This document shows, piece after piece, positions 20,150 through 33,562 of a stretch of DNA of 64,000 nt; the stretch's first letter is position 1; every line of letters starts with the position of its first letter. The stretch covers positions 21,924,841-21,988,840 of the forward strand of contig JAQNBH010000011.1 of the NCBI GenBank assembly GCA_028752905.1, given 5' to 3'. The translations under genes were made by a program, and so were the position numbers. The notes under the pieces were generated by a model. It made no database searches. It was not told the DNA's origin and saw nothing but the letters and a program-made list of their open reading frames with translations. Source of the DNA: Cladorhizidae sp. MBARI D1340-BT2. Its lineage: Eukaryota > Porifera > Demospongiae > Poecilosclerida > Cladorhizidae.

Positions 20150-23100
20150 ATCAAGCCATGAACACTGGTGTGCATCAAGCTATGAACTCTGGTGTGTATC
20201 AAGCTATGAACTCTGGTCTCTATCAAACGATATGAACTCTGCTTAGCAAGACATGAACTTTGGTGTGCATCAAGCCATGAACTCTGGTGGGTATCAATCT
20301 ATGAACTCTGGTCTGTATCAAGCTATGAACTCAGGTGTGTAGCAAGCCATGAAGTCCGGTGTGTAGCAGTCATGAACTCTGTTTCAAGCCATGAACTCTG
20401 GTGTCTTAAGCCATGAACTCTGGTGTACAGCAAGCCATGAACTCCGGTGTGCATCAAGCCATGAACTCTGGTGCATCAAGCCATAAACTCTGGTGTGCAT
20501 CAATCAATGAACTCTGGTGTTTCTCAAGCTATGAACTCTGGTTGGTATCAAGCTATGAACTTTGGTGTGTAGCAAGCCATAAACTGTGGTGTGCATCAAG
20601 CTACACGTATGAACTCTGGTGTGCATCAAGCCATGAACTCTGCTGTGTATCAGGCTATGAACTCTGGTGTGTATCAAGCCATTAACTCTGGTATGTTTCA
20701 AGCCATTGAATCTGGTGTGCAGCAAGTGATGAACTCTATCAATTCTGGTGTGCATCAAGCCATGAACTCTGGTGTGTATCGAGCTATGGTCTCTGGTGTG
20801 TATCAAGCCATGCACTCTGGTGTGTATCAAGCCATGCACTCTGGTGTGTATCAAGCCATGCACTCTGGTGGATATCAAGATATGAACTCTGGTCTGTATC
20901 AAGCTATGAACTCTGGTGTGTAGCAAGACATGAACTCTGATGTGCATCAAGCCATGAACATCATGCCATGAACTTTGGTGTGCATCAAGGCATGAACTCG
21001 GATGTGCATCAAGCAATGAACTCTTGTGTTTATCAAGCTATGAACTTTGGTGTGTAGCAAGCCATGAACACTGGCCTGCATCAAGCCATGAACTCTGGCG
21101 TGCATCAAGCCTTGAATTCTGGTGTGTAGCAAGCCATGAACTCTAGTGTGTAGGAAGACATGAACTCTGGTGTGTATAGAGCTATGAACTCTGGTCTGTA
21201 TCAAGCTACGAACTGTGGTGTCTGGCAAGACATGAATTCTGGTGAGTATTAAGCTATGAACTCTGGTCTGTATCAAGCTATGAACTTTGGTGTGCATAAA
21301 GCCATGAACTCTGGTGTGCATAAAGCCATGAAATCGTGTATGCTTCTAGCCATAAAGTCTGGTGTGCATCAAGCTATGAACTCGGGTGTGCATCTAGCCA
21401 TGACTATGGGAGTGCAGCAAGCGATGAACTCTATGAACTCTGGTGTTCATCAAGCCATGAACTATGGTGTGTATCAAGAAATGAACTCTGGTGTCAGTAA
21501 CCAAGAACATCGCATCAAGCCATGAACTCTGGTGTGTATCAAGCTATGCACTCTGGTGTGTATCAAGCCATGAACTCTGGTGGATATCAAGATATGAACT
21601 CTAGTCTGTATCAAGCTATGAACTCTGGTGTGTAGCAAGACATGAACTCTGATGTGCATCAAGCCATGAACTCTGGTGTGTATCATGCCAATGAACTCTG
21701 GTGTGTTTCAAGCCATGAACTCTGGTGTGTACCAAGCCATGAACACTTGGATGCATCAAGCCATGAACTCTGGATTGTAGGAAGCCATGAACTCTGGTGT
21801 GCATCAAGCCATGAACTCTGGTGTTTAGGAAGCCATGAACTCTGGTGTGCATCAAGCCATGAACTCTGGTGTGTACCAAGCTATGAACTCTGGTCTGTAT
21901 CAAGCTATGAACTCTGGTGTGTAGCAAAACATGAATACTGGTGTGTATCAAGCTATGAACTCCAGTCTATATCAAGCTATATGAACTCTGGTGTGTAGTA
22001 AGACATGAACTCTGGTGTGCACCATGCAATGAACTCTGGCGGGTATCAAACTATGAACTCTGGTCTGAATCAAGCTATGAACTCGGGTGTGTAGCAAGCC
22101 ATGAAGTCTGGTGTGTAGCAGTCATGAAATCTGTATCAAGCCATGAACTCTGGTGTCTCAGGCCATGAACTCTGGTTTGCAGCAAGCCATAAACTCTGGT
22201 GTGCTTCAAGCAATGAAATTTGGTGTGCATCAAGCCATGAACTTTGGTGGGTATGAAGCTATGAACGCTGGTGTGTGGCAAGCCATGAACTCTTGCGTTC
22301 AGCAAGCCATGAACTCTGGCATGCATCAAGCCATGAACTCTGGTGTGTATCAAGCTATGAATTCTGGGGTGTAGCAAAACATGAACTCTGGTGTGTAGCA
22401 AGACATGAACTCTGGTGTGTAGCAGTCATGAACTCTGTATCAAGCCATGAACTCTGGTGTCTCAAGCCATGAACTCTGGTTTGTGTCAAGCCATGAACTC
22501 TGGTGTGCATCAAGCCATGAACTTTGGTGTGCATCAAGCCATGAACTATGGTGTGCATCAAGCCATCAACTCTGATGTATATCAAGCCATGAACTCTGGC
22601 GTGTATCAACCCATGAACTCTGGTGTGCATCAAGCCGTGCACTTTGGTGTGCATCAAGTAATGAACTCTGGTGGGTATCAAGCCAAGAATTCTGGTGTAT
22701 AGTAAGCCATGAACCCTGACGTGCAGCAAGCAATGAACTCTGGCATGCATCAAGATAAACTCTGGTATGTATCAAGCTACTGTATGAACTCTGGTGTGAA
22801 GAAGACATGAACTCTAGTGTGTTGCAGTCATGAACTCTGTATCAAGCCATGAACTCTGGTGTATCAAGCCATGAAGTCTGGTGTGTGTCAAGCCATGAAC
22901 TCTGGTTTGCATCAATCCATGAACTCAAGCATGTATCAAGCTATTAACTCTGATGTGCATCAACCCATAAACTCTGGTGTGCATCAAGCCATGAACTCTG
23001 TTGTGCAGCAAGCGATGAACTCTATGATATCTGGTGTGCATCAAGCCATGAATTCTGGTGTGTATCGTGCTATGAACTCTGGTGTGTATCAAGCCATGTA

Positions 23101-26100
23101 CTCTGGTGTGCATCATGCCATGAACTCCGGTGTGCATCAAGGCATGAACTCATATGTGATTAAAGCAATGAACTCTGTTGTTTATCAAGCTATGAACTCT
23201 AGTGGGTATCAAGCTATGAACTTTGGTGTGTAGCAAGCCATGAACTCTGGCCTGCATCAAGCCTTGAACTCCGGCGTGCATCAAGCCTTGAACTCTAGTG
23301 TGTAGCAAGCCATGAACTCTGGTGTGTATAGAGCTATGACCTCTGGTCTATATCAAGCTATGAACTCTGGTGTCTGGCAAGACATGAACTATGGTGTGTA
23401 TCAAGCCATGAACTCTGGTCTGTATCAAGCTATGAACTCTGGTGTGCATCAAGCCATGAACTCTGGTGTGCATAAAGCCATGAACTCAGGTGTGCTTCTA
23501 ACCATAAATTCTGGTATGCATCAAGCTATGAACTCGGGTGTGCATCAAGCCATGACTTCGTGTGTGCAGCAAGTGATGAACTCTATGAACTCTGGTGTGC
23601 ATCAAGCCATGAACACTGGTGTGCATCAAGCTATGAACTCTGGTGTCTATCAAGCTATGAACTCTGGTCTGTATCAAGTGATATGAACTCTGGTGTGTAG
23701 CAAGACATGAACTTTGGTGTGCATCAAGCCATGAACTCTGGTGGGTATCAGGCTATGAACTCTGGTCTGTATCAAGCTATGAACTCAGGTGTGTAGCAAG
23801 CCATGAAGTCTGGTGTGTAGCAGTCATGAACTCTGTTTCAAGCCATGAACTCTGGTGTCTTAAGCCATGAACTCTGGTGTACAGCAAGCCATGAACTCCG
23901 GTGTGCATCAAGCCATGAACTCTGGTGCATCAAGCCATAAACTCTGGTGTGCATAAATCAATGAACTCTGGTGTTTCTCAAGCTATGAACTCTGGTTGGT
24001 ATCAAGCTATGAACTTTGGTGTGTAGCAAGCCATGAACTGTGGTGTGCATCAAGCTACACGTATGAACTCTGGTGTGCATCAAGCCATGAACTCTGCTGT
24101 GTATCAGGCTATGAACTCTGGTGTGTATCAAGCCATTAACTCTGGTATGTTTCAAGCCATTGAATCTGGTGTGCAGCAAGTGATGAACTCTATCAATTCT
24201 GGTGTGCATCAAGCCATGAACTCTGGTGTGTATCGAGCTATGGTCTCTGGTGTGTATCAAGCCATGCACTCTGGTGTGTATCAAGCCATGCACTCTGGTG
24301 TGTATCAAGCCATGCACTCTGGTGGATATCAAGATATGAACTCTGGTCTGTATCAAGCTATGAACTCTGGTGTGTAGCAAGACATGAACTCTGATGTGCA
24401 TCAAGCCATGAACATCATGCCATGAACTTTGGTGTGCATCAAGGCATGAACTCGGATGTGCATCAAGCAATGAACTCTGGTGTTTATCAAGATATGAACT
24501 CTTGTGGGTATCAAGCTATGAACTTTGGTGTGTAGCAAGCCATGAACACTGGCCTGCATCAAGCCATGAACTCTGGCATGCATCAAGCCTTGAATTCTGG
24601 TGTGTAGCAAGCCATGAACTCTAGTGTGTAGGAAGACATGAACTCTGGTGTGTATAGAGCTATGAACTCTGGTCTGTATCATGCTACGAACTGTGGTGTC
24701 TGGCAAGACATGAACTCTGTTGTGTATTAAGCTATGAACTCTGGTCTGTATCAAGCTATGAACTTTGGTGTGCATCAAGCCATGAACTCTGGTGTGCATA
24801 AAGCCATGAAATCGTGTATGCTTCTAGCCATAAATTCTGGTGTGCATCAAGCTATGAACTCGGGTGTGCATCTAGCCATGACTATGGGAGTGCAGCAAGC
24901 GATGAACTCTATGAACTCTGGTGTTAATCAAGCCATGAACTATGGTGTGTATCAAGAAATGAACTCTGGTGTCAGTAACCAAGAACATCGCATCAAGCCA
25001 TGAACTCTGGTGTGTATCAAGCTATGCACTCTGGTGTGTATCAAGCCATGAACTCTGGTGGATATCAAGATTCGAACTCTAGTCTGTATCAAGCTATGAA
25101 CTCTGGTATGTAGCAAGACATGAACTCTGATGTGCATCAAGCCATGAACTCTGGTGTGTATCATGCCAATGAACTCTGGTGTGTTTCAAGCCATGAACTC
25201 TGGTGTGTACCAAGCCATGAACACTTGGATGCATCAAGTCATGAACTCTGGATTGTAGGAAGCCATGAACTCTGGTGTGCATCAAGCCATGAACTCTGGT
25301 GTTTAGGAAGCCATGAACTCTGGTGTGCATCAATCCATGAACTCTGGTGTGTACCAAGCTATGAACTCTGGTCTGTATCAAGCTATGAACTCTGGTGTGT
25401 AGCAAAACATGAATACTAGTGTGTATCAAGCTATGAACTCCAGTCTATATCAAGCTATATGAACTCTGGTGTGTAGTAAGACATGAACTCTGGTGTGCAC
25501 CATGCAATGAACGCTGGCGGGTATCAAACTATGAACTCTGGTCTGAATCAAGCTATGAACTCGGGTGTGTAGCAAGCCATGAAATCTGGTGTGTAGCAGT
25601 CATGAAATCTGTATCAAGCAATGAACTCTGGTGTCTCAGGCCATGAACTCTGGTTTGCAGCAAGCCATAAACTCTGGTGTGCTTCAAGCAATGAAATTTG
25701 GTGTGCATCAAGCCATGAACTTTGGTGGGTATGAAGCTATGAACGCTGGTGTGTGGCAAGCCATGAACTCTTGCGTTCAGCAAGCCATGAACTCTGGCAT
25801 GCATCAAGCCATGAACTCTGGTGTGTATCAAGCTATGAATTCTGGGGTGTAGCAAAACATGAACTCTGGTGTGTAGCAAGACATGAACTCTGGTGTGTAG
25901 CAGTCATGAACTCTGTATCAAGCCATGAACTCTGGTGTCTCAAGCCATGAACTCTGGTTTGTGTCAAGCCATGAACTCTGGTGTGCATCAAGCCATGAAC
26001 TTTGGTGTGCATCAAGCCATGAACTATGGTGTGCATCAAGCCATCAACTCTGGTGTATATCAAGCCATGAACTCTGGCGTGTATCAACCCATGAACTCTG

Positions 26101-27100
26101 GTGCATGAACTCTGGTGTGCATCAAGCCGTGCACTTTGGTGTGCATCAAGTAATGAACTCTGGTGGGTATCAAGCCAAGAACTCTGGTGTATAGTAAGCC
26201 ATGAACTCTGACGTGCAGCAAGCAATGAACTCTGGCATTCATCAAGATAAACTCTGGTATGTATCAAGCTACTGTATGAACTCTGGTGTGAAGCAAGACA
26301 TGAACTCTAGTGTGTTGCAGTCATGAACTCTGTATCAAGCCATGAACTCTGGTGTATCAAGCCATGAACTCTGGTGTGTGTCAAGCCAAGAACTCTGGTT
26401 TGCATCAAGCCATGAACTCAAGCATGTATCAAGCTATTAACTCTGATGTGCATCAACCCATAAACTCTGGTGTGCATGAAGCCATGAACTCTGGTGTGCA
26501 GCAAGCGATGAACTCTATGATATCTGGTGTGCATCAAGCCATGAATTCTGGTGTGTATCGTGCTATGAACTCTGGTGTGTATCAAGCCATGTACTCTGGT
26601 GTGCATCATGCCATGAACTCCGGTGTGCATCAAGGCATGAACTCATATGTGATTAAAGCAATGAACTCTGGTGTTTATCAAGATATGAAATCTAGTGGGA
26701 TCAAGCTATGAACTTTGGTGTGTAGCAAGCCATGAACTCTGGCCTGCATCAAGCCTTGAACTCCGGCGTGCATCAAGCCTTGAACTCTGGTGTGTAGCAA
26801 GCCATGAACTCTGGTGTGTATAGAGCTATGAACTCTGGTCTATATCAAGCTATGAACTCTGGTGTCTGGCAAGACATGAACTCTGGTGTGTATCAAGCCA
26901 TGAACTCTGGTCTGTATCAAGCTATGAACTCTGGTGTGCATCAAGCCATGAACTCTGGTGTGCATAAAGCCATGAACTCAGGTGTGCTTCTAGCCATAAA
27001 CTCTGGTATGCATCAAGCTATGAACTCGGGTGTGCATCAATCCATGACTTCGTGTGTGCAGCAAGTGATGAACTCTATGAACTCTGGTGTGCATCAAGCC
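20150..27100 (+). repeat. Higher-order repeat of about 3.48 kb, two tandem copies in the 24-bp array
   Basis: About 20150-23600 recurs at about 23600-27100. Landmarks: the irregular word CTACACGTATGAAC at about 20595 and 24050, GTCAGTAACCAAGAACATCG at about 21492 and 24970, and the truncated unit around CGTGCTATGAAC at about 23065 and 26560. Offsets are 3,454, 3,478 and about 3,493 bp, the steps being whole-unit or small indels. A third, more diverged relative of the left part lies at about 16200-17070. Confidence 0.85.
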
Positions 27101-27259
27101 ATGAACTATGGTGTGTATCAAGACATGAAATCTGGTGTCAGTAACCATGAACTCCGCATCAAGCCATGAACTCTGGTGTGTATCAAGCTATGCACTCTAG
27201 TGTGTATCAAGCCATGATCTCTGGTGGATATCAAGATATGAACTCTGGTCTGTACCAAG

Positions 27260-30240
27260 CTATGAACTCTGGTGTGTAGCAAGACATGAACTCTGACGTG
27301 CATCAAGCCATGAACTCTGGTGTGTATCATGCCATGAACTCTGGTGTGTTTCAAGCCATGAACTCTGGTGTGTACCAAGCCATGAACTCTTGGGTGCATC
27401 AAGCCATGAACTCTGGCGTGCAGCAAGCCATGAACTCTGGCGTGCAGCAAGCCATGAACTCTGGTATGTCAAGCCATGAACTCTGGTGTGTAACAACAAG
27501 CCATGAACACTGGTATGCATCAAGCCATGAACTCTGGTGTACATCAAGCCAAGAACACTGGTGTGCATCAAGCTATGAATTCTGGTGTGTATCAAGCTAT
27601 GAACTCTGGTCTGTATGAAATGATATGAACTCTAGTGTGTAGTAAAACATGAATTCTGGTGTGTATCAAGCTATGAACTCTAGTCTATATCAAGCTATAT
27701 GAACTCTGGTGTGTAGCAAGACATGAACTTTGGTGTGCATCAAGCCATGAACTCTGGTGGGTATCAAGCTATGAACTCTGGTCTGTATCAAGCTATGAAC
27801 TCGGGTGTGTAGCAAGCCATGAAGTCTGGTGTGTAGCAGTCATGAACTCTGTTTCAAGCCATGAACACTGGTGTCTTAAGCCATGAACTCTGGTATACAG
27901 CAAGCCATAAACTCTGGTGTGCATCAAGCCATGAACTCTGGTGCATCAAGCAATAAACTCTGGTGTGCATCAAGCAATGAACTCTGGTGTTTCTCAAGCT
28001 ATGAACTCTGGTTCGTATCAAGCTATGAACTCTGGTGTCTGGCAAGACATGAACTCTGGTGTGTATCAAGCTATGAACTCTGGTCTGTATCAAGCTATGA
28101 ACTCTGATGTGCATCAAGCCATGAACTCTGGTGTGCATAAAGCCATGAACTCGGGTATGCTTCTAGCCATAAATTCTGGTGTGCATCAAGCTATGAACTC
28201 GGGTGTGCATCAAGCCATGACTTCGGGAGTGCAGCAAGCGTTGAACTCTATGAACTCTGGTGTGCATCAAGCCATGAACTATGGTGTGTGTCAAGACATG
28301 AACTCTGGTGTCAGTAACCAAGAAGTTCGCATCAAGCCATGAACTCTGGTGTTTATCAAGCTGTGCACTCTGGTGTGTATCAAGCCATGAACTCTAGTGG
28401 ATATCAAGATATGAATTCTGGTCTGTATCAAGCTATGAACTCTGGTGTGTAGCAAGACATGAACTCTGATGTTCATCAAGCCATCAACTCTGGTGTGTAT
28501 CATGCCAATGAACTCTGGTGTGTTTCAAGCCATGAACTCTGTCTGGTGTGTACGAAGCCATTAACACTTCGGTGCATCAAGCCATGAACTCTGGATTGTA
28601 GGAAGCCATGAATGCTGGTGTGCATCAAGCCATGAACTCTGGTGTGTAGGAAGCCATGAACTCTGGTGTGTACCAAGCTATGAACTCTGATCTGTATCAG
28701 GCTATGAAATCTGGTGTGTAGCAAAACATGAAATCTGGTGTGTATCAAGCTATGAACTCTGGTGTGTAGCAAGACATGAACTCTGATGTGCATCAAGCCA
28801 TGAACTCTGGTGTGTATCATGCCATGAACTCTGGTGTGTTTCAAGCCATGAACTCTGGTGTGTACCAAGCCATGAACTCTTGGGTGCATCAAGCCATGAA
28901 CTCTGGCGTGCAGCAAGCCATGAACTCTGGCGTGCAGCAAGCCATGAACTCTGGTGTTTCAAGCCATGAACTCTGGTGTGTAACAACAAGCCATGAACAC
29001 TGGTATGCATCAAGCCATGAACTCTGGTGTACATCAAGCCAAGAACACTGGTGTGCATCAAGCTATGAACTCTGGTGTGTATCAAGCTATGAACTCTGGT
29101 CTGTATGAAATGATATGAACTCTAGTGTGTAGTAAAACATGAATTCTGGTGTGTATCAAGCTATGAACTCTAGTCTATATCAAGCTATATGAACTCTGGT
29201 GTGTAGCAAGACATGAACTTTGGTGTGCATCAAGCCATGAACTCTGGTGGGTATCAAGCTATGAACTCTGGTCTGTATCAAGCTATGAACTCGGGTGTGT
29301 AGCAAGCCATGAAGTCTGGTGTGTAGCCATCATGAACTCTGTTTCAAGCCATGAACACTGGTGTCTTAAGCCATGAACTCTGGTATACAGCAAGCCATAA
29401 ACTCTGTTGTGCATCAAGCCATGAACTCTGGTGCATCAAGCAATAAACTCTAGTGTGCATCAAGCAATGAACTCTGGTGTTTCTCAAGCTATGAACTCTG
29501 GTTCGTATCAAGCTATGAACTCTGGTGTCTGGCAAGACATGAACTCTGGTGTGTATCAAGCTATGAACTCTGGTCTGTATCAAGCTATGAACTCTGTTGT
29601 GCATCAAGCCATGAACTCTGGTGTGCATAAAGCCATGAACTCGGGTATGCTTCTAGCCATAAATTCTGGTGTGCATCAAGCTATGAACTCGGGTGTGCAT
29701 CAAGCCATGACTTCGGGAGTGCAGCAAGCATTGAACTCTATGAACTCTGGTGTGCATCAAGCCATGAACTATGGTGTGTGTCAAGACATGAACTCTGGTG
29801 TCAGTAACCAAGAAGTTCGCATCAAGCCATGAACTCTGGTGTGTATCAAGCTATGCACTCTGGTGTGTATCAAGCCATGAACTCTAGTGGATATCAAGAT
29901 ATGAACTCTGGTCTGTATCAAGCTATGAACTCTGGTGTGTAGCAAGACATGAACTCTGATGTGCATCAAGCCATCAACTCTGGTGTGTATCATGCCAATG
30001 AACTCTGGTGTGTTTCAAGCCATGAACTCTGTCTGGTGTGTACGAAGCCATGAACACTTGGGTGCATCAAGCCATGAACTCTGGATTGTAGGAAGCCATG
30101 AATGCTGGTGTGCATCAAGCCATGAACTCTGGTGTGTAGGAAGCCATGAACTCTGGTATGCATCAAGCCATGAACTCTGGTGTGTACCAAGCTATGAACT
30201 CTGGTCTGTATCAGGCTATGAAATCTGGTGTGTAGCAAAA
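27260..30240 (+). repeat. Higher-order repeat of 1,490 bp, two tandem copies in the 24-bp array
   Basis: 27260-28750 and 28750-30240 match almost base for base at a constant offset of 1,490 bp (62 units plus 2 bp). Shared landmarks are GTCAGTAACCAAGAAGTTCG at about 28309 and 29799, CTCTGTCTGGTGTGTACG at about 28537 and 30027, and the TAACAACAAGCC variant at about 27490 and 28980. The second copy has one additional 24-bp unit near its end. The high identity marks a recent duplication. Confidence 0.9.
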
Positions 30241-32379
30241 CATGAATTCTGGTGTGTATCAAGCTATGAACTCCAGTCTATATCAAGCTATATGAACTCT
30301 GGTGTGTAACAAGACATGAACTCTGGTGTGCAGCAAGCCATGAACTCTGGCGGGTATCAAACTATGAACTCTGGTCTGTATCAAGCTATGAACTCGGGTG
30401 CCATGAAGTCTGGTGTGTAGCAGTCATGAAATCTGTATCAGGCCATGAACTCTGGTGTCTCAAGCCATGAACTCTGGTTTGCAGCAAGCCATAAACTCTG
30501 GTGCAATGAAAATTGGTGTGCATCAAGCCGTGAACTTTGGTGGGTATGAAGCTATGAATGCTGGTGTGTGGCAAGCCATGAACTCAAGATTGCGTTCAGC
30601 AAGCCATGAACTCGGGCATGCATCAAGCCATCAACTCTGGTGTGTATCAAGCTATGAATTCTGGGGTGTAGCAAAACATGAACTCTGGTGTGTAGCAAGA
30701 CATGAACTCTGGTGTGTAGCAGTCATGAACTCTGTATCAAGCCATGAACTCTGGTGTCTCAAGTCATGAACTCTGGTGTGTGTCAAGCCATGAACTCTGG
30801 TGTGCATCAAGCCATGAACTTTGGTGTGCATCAAGCCATGAACTATGGTGTGCATCAAGCCATAAACAACTCTGGTGTACATCAAGCCTTGAACTCTGGC
30901 GTGTATCAACCCATGAACTCTGGTGTGCATCAAGCCATGAACTCTGGTGTGCATCAAACCATGAACTTTGGTGTGCATCAAGTAATGAACTCTAGTGGGT
31001 ATCAAGCCAAGAACTCTGGTGTATAGCAACCCATGAAATCTGATGTGCAGCAAGCCATGAACTCTGGCACGCATCAAGCCATAAACTCTCGTATGTATCA
31101 AGCTATGAACTCTGGTGTGAAGCAAGACATGAACTCTAGTGTGTAGCAGTCATGAACTCTGTACCAAGCCATGAACTCTGGTGTATCAAGCCATGAACTC
31201 TGGTGTGTGTCAAGCCAAGAACTCTGGTTTGCATCAAGCCATGAACTCAGGCATGTATCAAGCTATTAACTCTGGTGTGCATCAAACCCATAAACTCTGG
31301 TGTGCATCAAGCCATGAACTCTGGTGTGCAGCAAGCGATCAACTCTATGAACTCTGGTGTGCATCAAGCCATGAATTCTGGTGTGTATCGTGCTATGAAC
31401 TCTTGTGTGTATCTAGCCATGCACTCTGGTGTGCATCATGCCATGAACTCTGGTGTGCATCAAGGCATGAACTCGGATATGATTCATGCAATGAACTATG
31501 GTGTTTATCAACTATGAACTCTAGTGGGTATCAAGCTATGAACTTTGGTGTGTAGCAAGCCATGAACTCTGGCCTGCATCAAGCCATGAACTCTGGCGTG
31601 CATCAAGCCTTGAACTCTGGTGTGTAGCAAGCCCATGAACTCTGGTGTGTAGGAAGACATGAACTCTGGTGTGTATCGAGCTATGAACTCTGGTCTATAT
31701 CAAGCTATGAACCCTGGTGTCTGGCAAGCCATGAACTCTGGTCTGTATCAAGCTATGAACTCTGGTATGCATCAAGCCATGAACTCTGGTGTGCATAAAG
31801 CATGAACTCTGGTGTGCTTCTAGCCATAAACTGTGGTGTGCATCAAGTTATGAACTCGGGTGTGCATCAAGCCATGACTTCGTGTGAGCAGCAAGTTATG
31901 AACTCTATGAACTCTGGTCTGCATCAAGCCATGAACTATGGTGTGTATCAAGACATGAAATCTGGTGTCAGTAACCATGAATTCTGCATCAAGCCATGAA
32001 CTATGGTTTGTATCAAGCCATGAACTCTGGTGGATATCAAGATATGAACTCTGGTCTGTATCAAGCTATGAACTCTGGTGTGTAGCAAGACATGAACTCT
32101 GATGTGCATCTAGCCATGAACTCTGGTATGAATCAAGCCATGAACTGTGGTGTGTTTCAAGCCATGAACTCTGGTGTGTACCAAGCCATGAACTCTTGAG
32201 TACATCAAGCCATGAACTCTGGTTTGTAGGAAGCCATGAACTCTGGTGTGCATCAAGCCATGAACTCTGGTGTGTAGGAAGCCATGAACTCTGGTGTGCA
32301 TCAAGCCATGAACTCTGGTGTGCATCAAGCCATGAACTCTGGTGTGTACCAAGCTATGAACTCTGGTCTGTATCATGCT

Positions 32380-32794
32380 CCTTAGTACATTTCCGTAGAT
32401 GTAACAGTCCTATCAGAATGTCTGGAGAGATATGTACTTCTACTTGTCGGTTATATATATATATACATACAATATTAAAGGAGTTCAATATTAAATAATT
32501 ATTATATTTATAATATATTGTATGGTAATTTTCGGCTAACTTCATTAAAAAACAACACTTAAGATCATCTTTTAGTCAGCTGTTGTTTTTGCCAACATTT
32601 AATACGAATGCCATGATGAAGATCAAGGCAATTGGTTGAAGTATAAATCAACCAAAACCTGATTAATCTTAATTGGTTTGTATATACAACACCAGGAGGG
32701 AAAAAAATTCTTTGTTTATTTATTGATAATTTTTTTATCATATACATTTATTTTATTATTTTATTATTAATTTAAAAAAAAGTTTGCTATATGT
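32380..32794. other. AT-rich spacer after the 24-bp array
   Basis: The array stops at TATCATGC and unique sequence follows. It includes a TA microsatellite at 32453-32464 and AT-rich runs up to the terminal repeat at 32795. No gene or domain is visible. Confidence 0.5.
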
Positions 32795-32819
32795 ACGATC
32801 TGAGAAAAGGGCCCACTTC
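32795..32819 (+). repeat. Left terminal inverted repeat of split transposon
   Basis: It pairs with 39779-39803 at 24 of 25 positions; the single difference is G against A in the purine run. Confidence 0.75.
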
Positions 32820-33451
32820 GCCCAAAAAATGATCTTGCACTAGGACCTGAAATAGCTACCAAGGTTATGATTCATGATATTTTCATAACTTACCTCAGAG
32901 GTATCTTGGGTTATTGCTCTATCTTTGTGCAAAGTTTTAAGGCCAACAAGGGCTTCCTTCCATTCGAGCGAGCAGTTAGAAAAAGTTTAAAAAATAGAGA
33001 AGCCACGCGAAGCTACCGCGGGCACGGAATGAAAATATGGGCACGCCCTTCAGTTTTCGAATAGACAGCGTGGTGACATAGTGAGCTAAATACAGGTGTA
33101 TACAAATAAAACATCATGCTTACCAAAAAATGGTGATATCAATCAGATATTGTGTGTGTGTTTGATATCAAATAGGAGTTCAAGCAGAAGTGGTGTGAAT
33201 TGACCACCATCATTCCTTGCTTCAATTGGACAGACTTCTTTGCTTCACATTTGAAGAATTTCTCATGAATAAAGCGTTTCAAACAATTCATATTCAGTTC
33301 ATCCGATCCAGGCACAGTGACAGCAAAGGAGCGTTCAGACACTGTACAAAACCGGTTTGTGCTTGCCAAACATTGCTGGACATCAACAGTCACAGATATG
33401 CCACACATCATTCCCGCCAAAGGTTTGTCTCCAGAACGACAGTTTATTTGA

Positions 33452-33562
33452 CAGCATCCGACAGTTCTGTCCGGAGAAGGACAAAGACATAACATGCCCC
33501 AAACCATCATATTTTCTAAAGCCATCCAGTCGAGCTGCTCCCCAGTGGTTGATGAGGATGTG
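33452..33562 (+). pseudogene. 5' part of a CCHC-protein reading frame interrupted by the LTR element
   Basis: This frame is open for 37 codons up to the LTR at 33563 and ends in GTGGTTGATGAGGATGTG. It continues exactly in phase at 38911 after the retroelement and one copy of the 5-bp duplication. Upstream it is interrupted by TGA at 33449-33451, beyond which the same frame is open back to about 33270. No catalytic domain is recognisable. A 128-codon minus-strand frame (33139-33525) overlaps it and cannot be excluded as the real one, but the knuckle downstream favours the plus strand. Confidence 0.45.

Larger units (their letters stand above)
12904..32379 (+). repeat. 24-bp satellite array, about 19.5 kb
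   Basis: Roughly 800 head-to-tail copies of a unit reading CATGAACTCTGG then TGTGCATCAAGC. Variants include TGTGTATCAAGC, TCTGTATCAAGC and TGTGTAGCAAGA. As 24 is a multiple of 3, every frame can stay open: the plus strand reads MNSGVHQA repeats and the minus strand LMHTRVHG repeats. In-frame TAG in the TGTGTAGCAAG variant and frequent 1-5 nt indels break every such frame, so I do not call a gene. Blocks inside the array are themselves duplicated (see higher-order repeats). Confidence 0.96.

Noticed and set aside
12904..32379. Dozens of 60-170 codon open frames of MNSGVHQA or LMHTRVHG repeats as genes for a repetitive secreted protein
   Set aside because: They follow from a 24-bp period on both strands, contain frequent TAG variants and frame-changing indels, lack promoters or splice sites, and have no unique coding flanks.
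33139..33525. 128-codon minus-strand frame as the transposase of the split element
   Set aside because: It shows no motif, overlaps a plus-strand frame that leads in phase across the insertion into a complete CCHC knuckle, and ends without continuation. It is kept only as an alternative.
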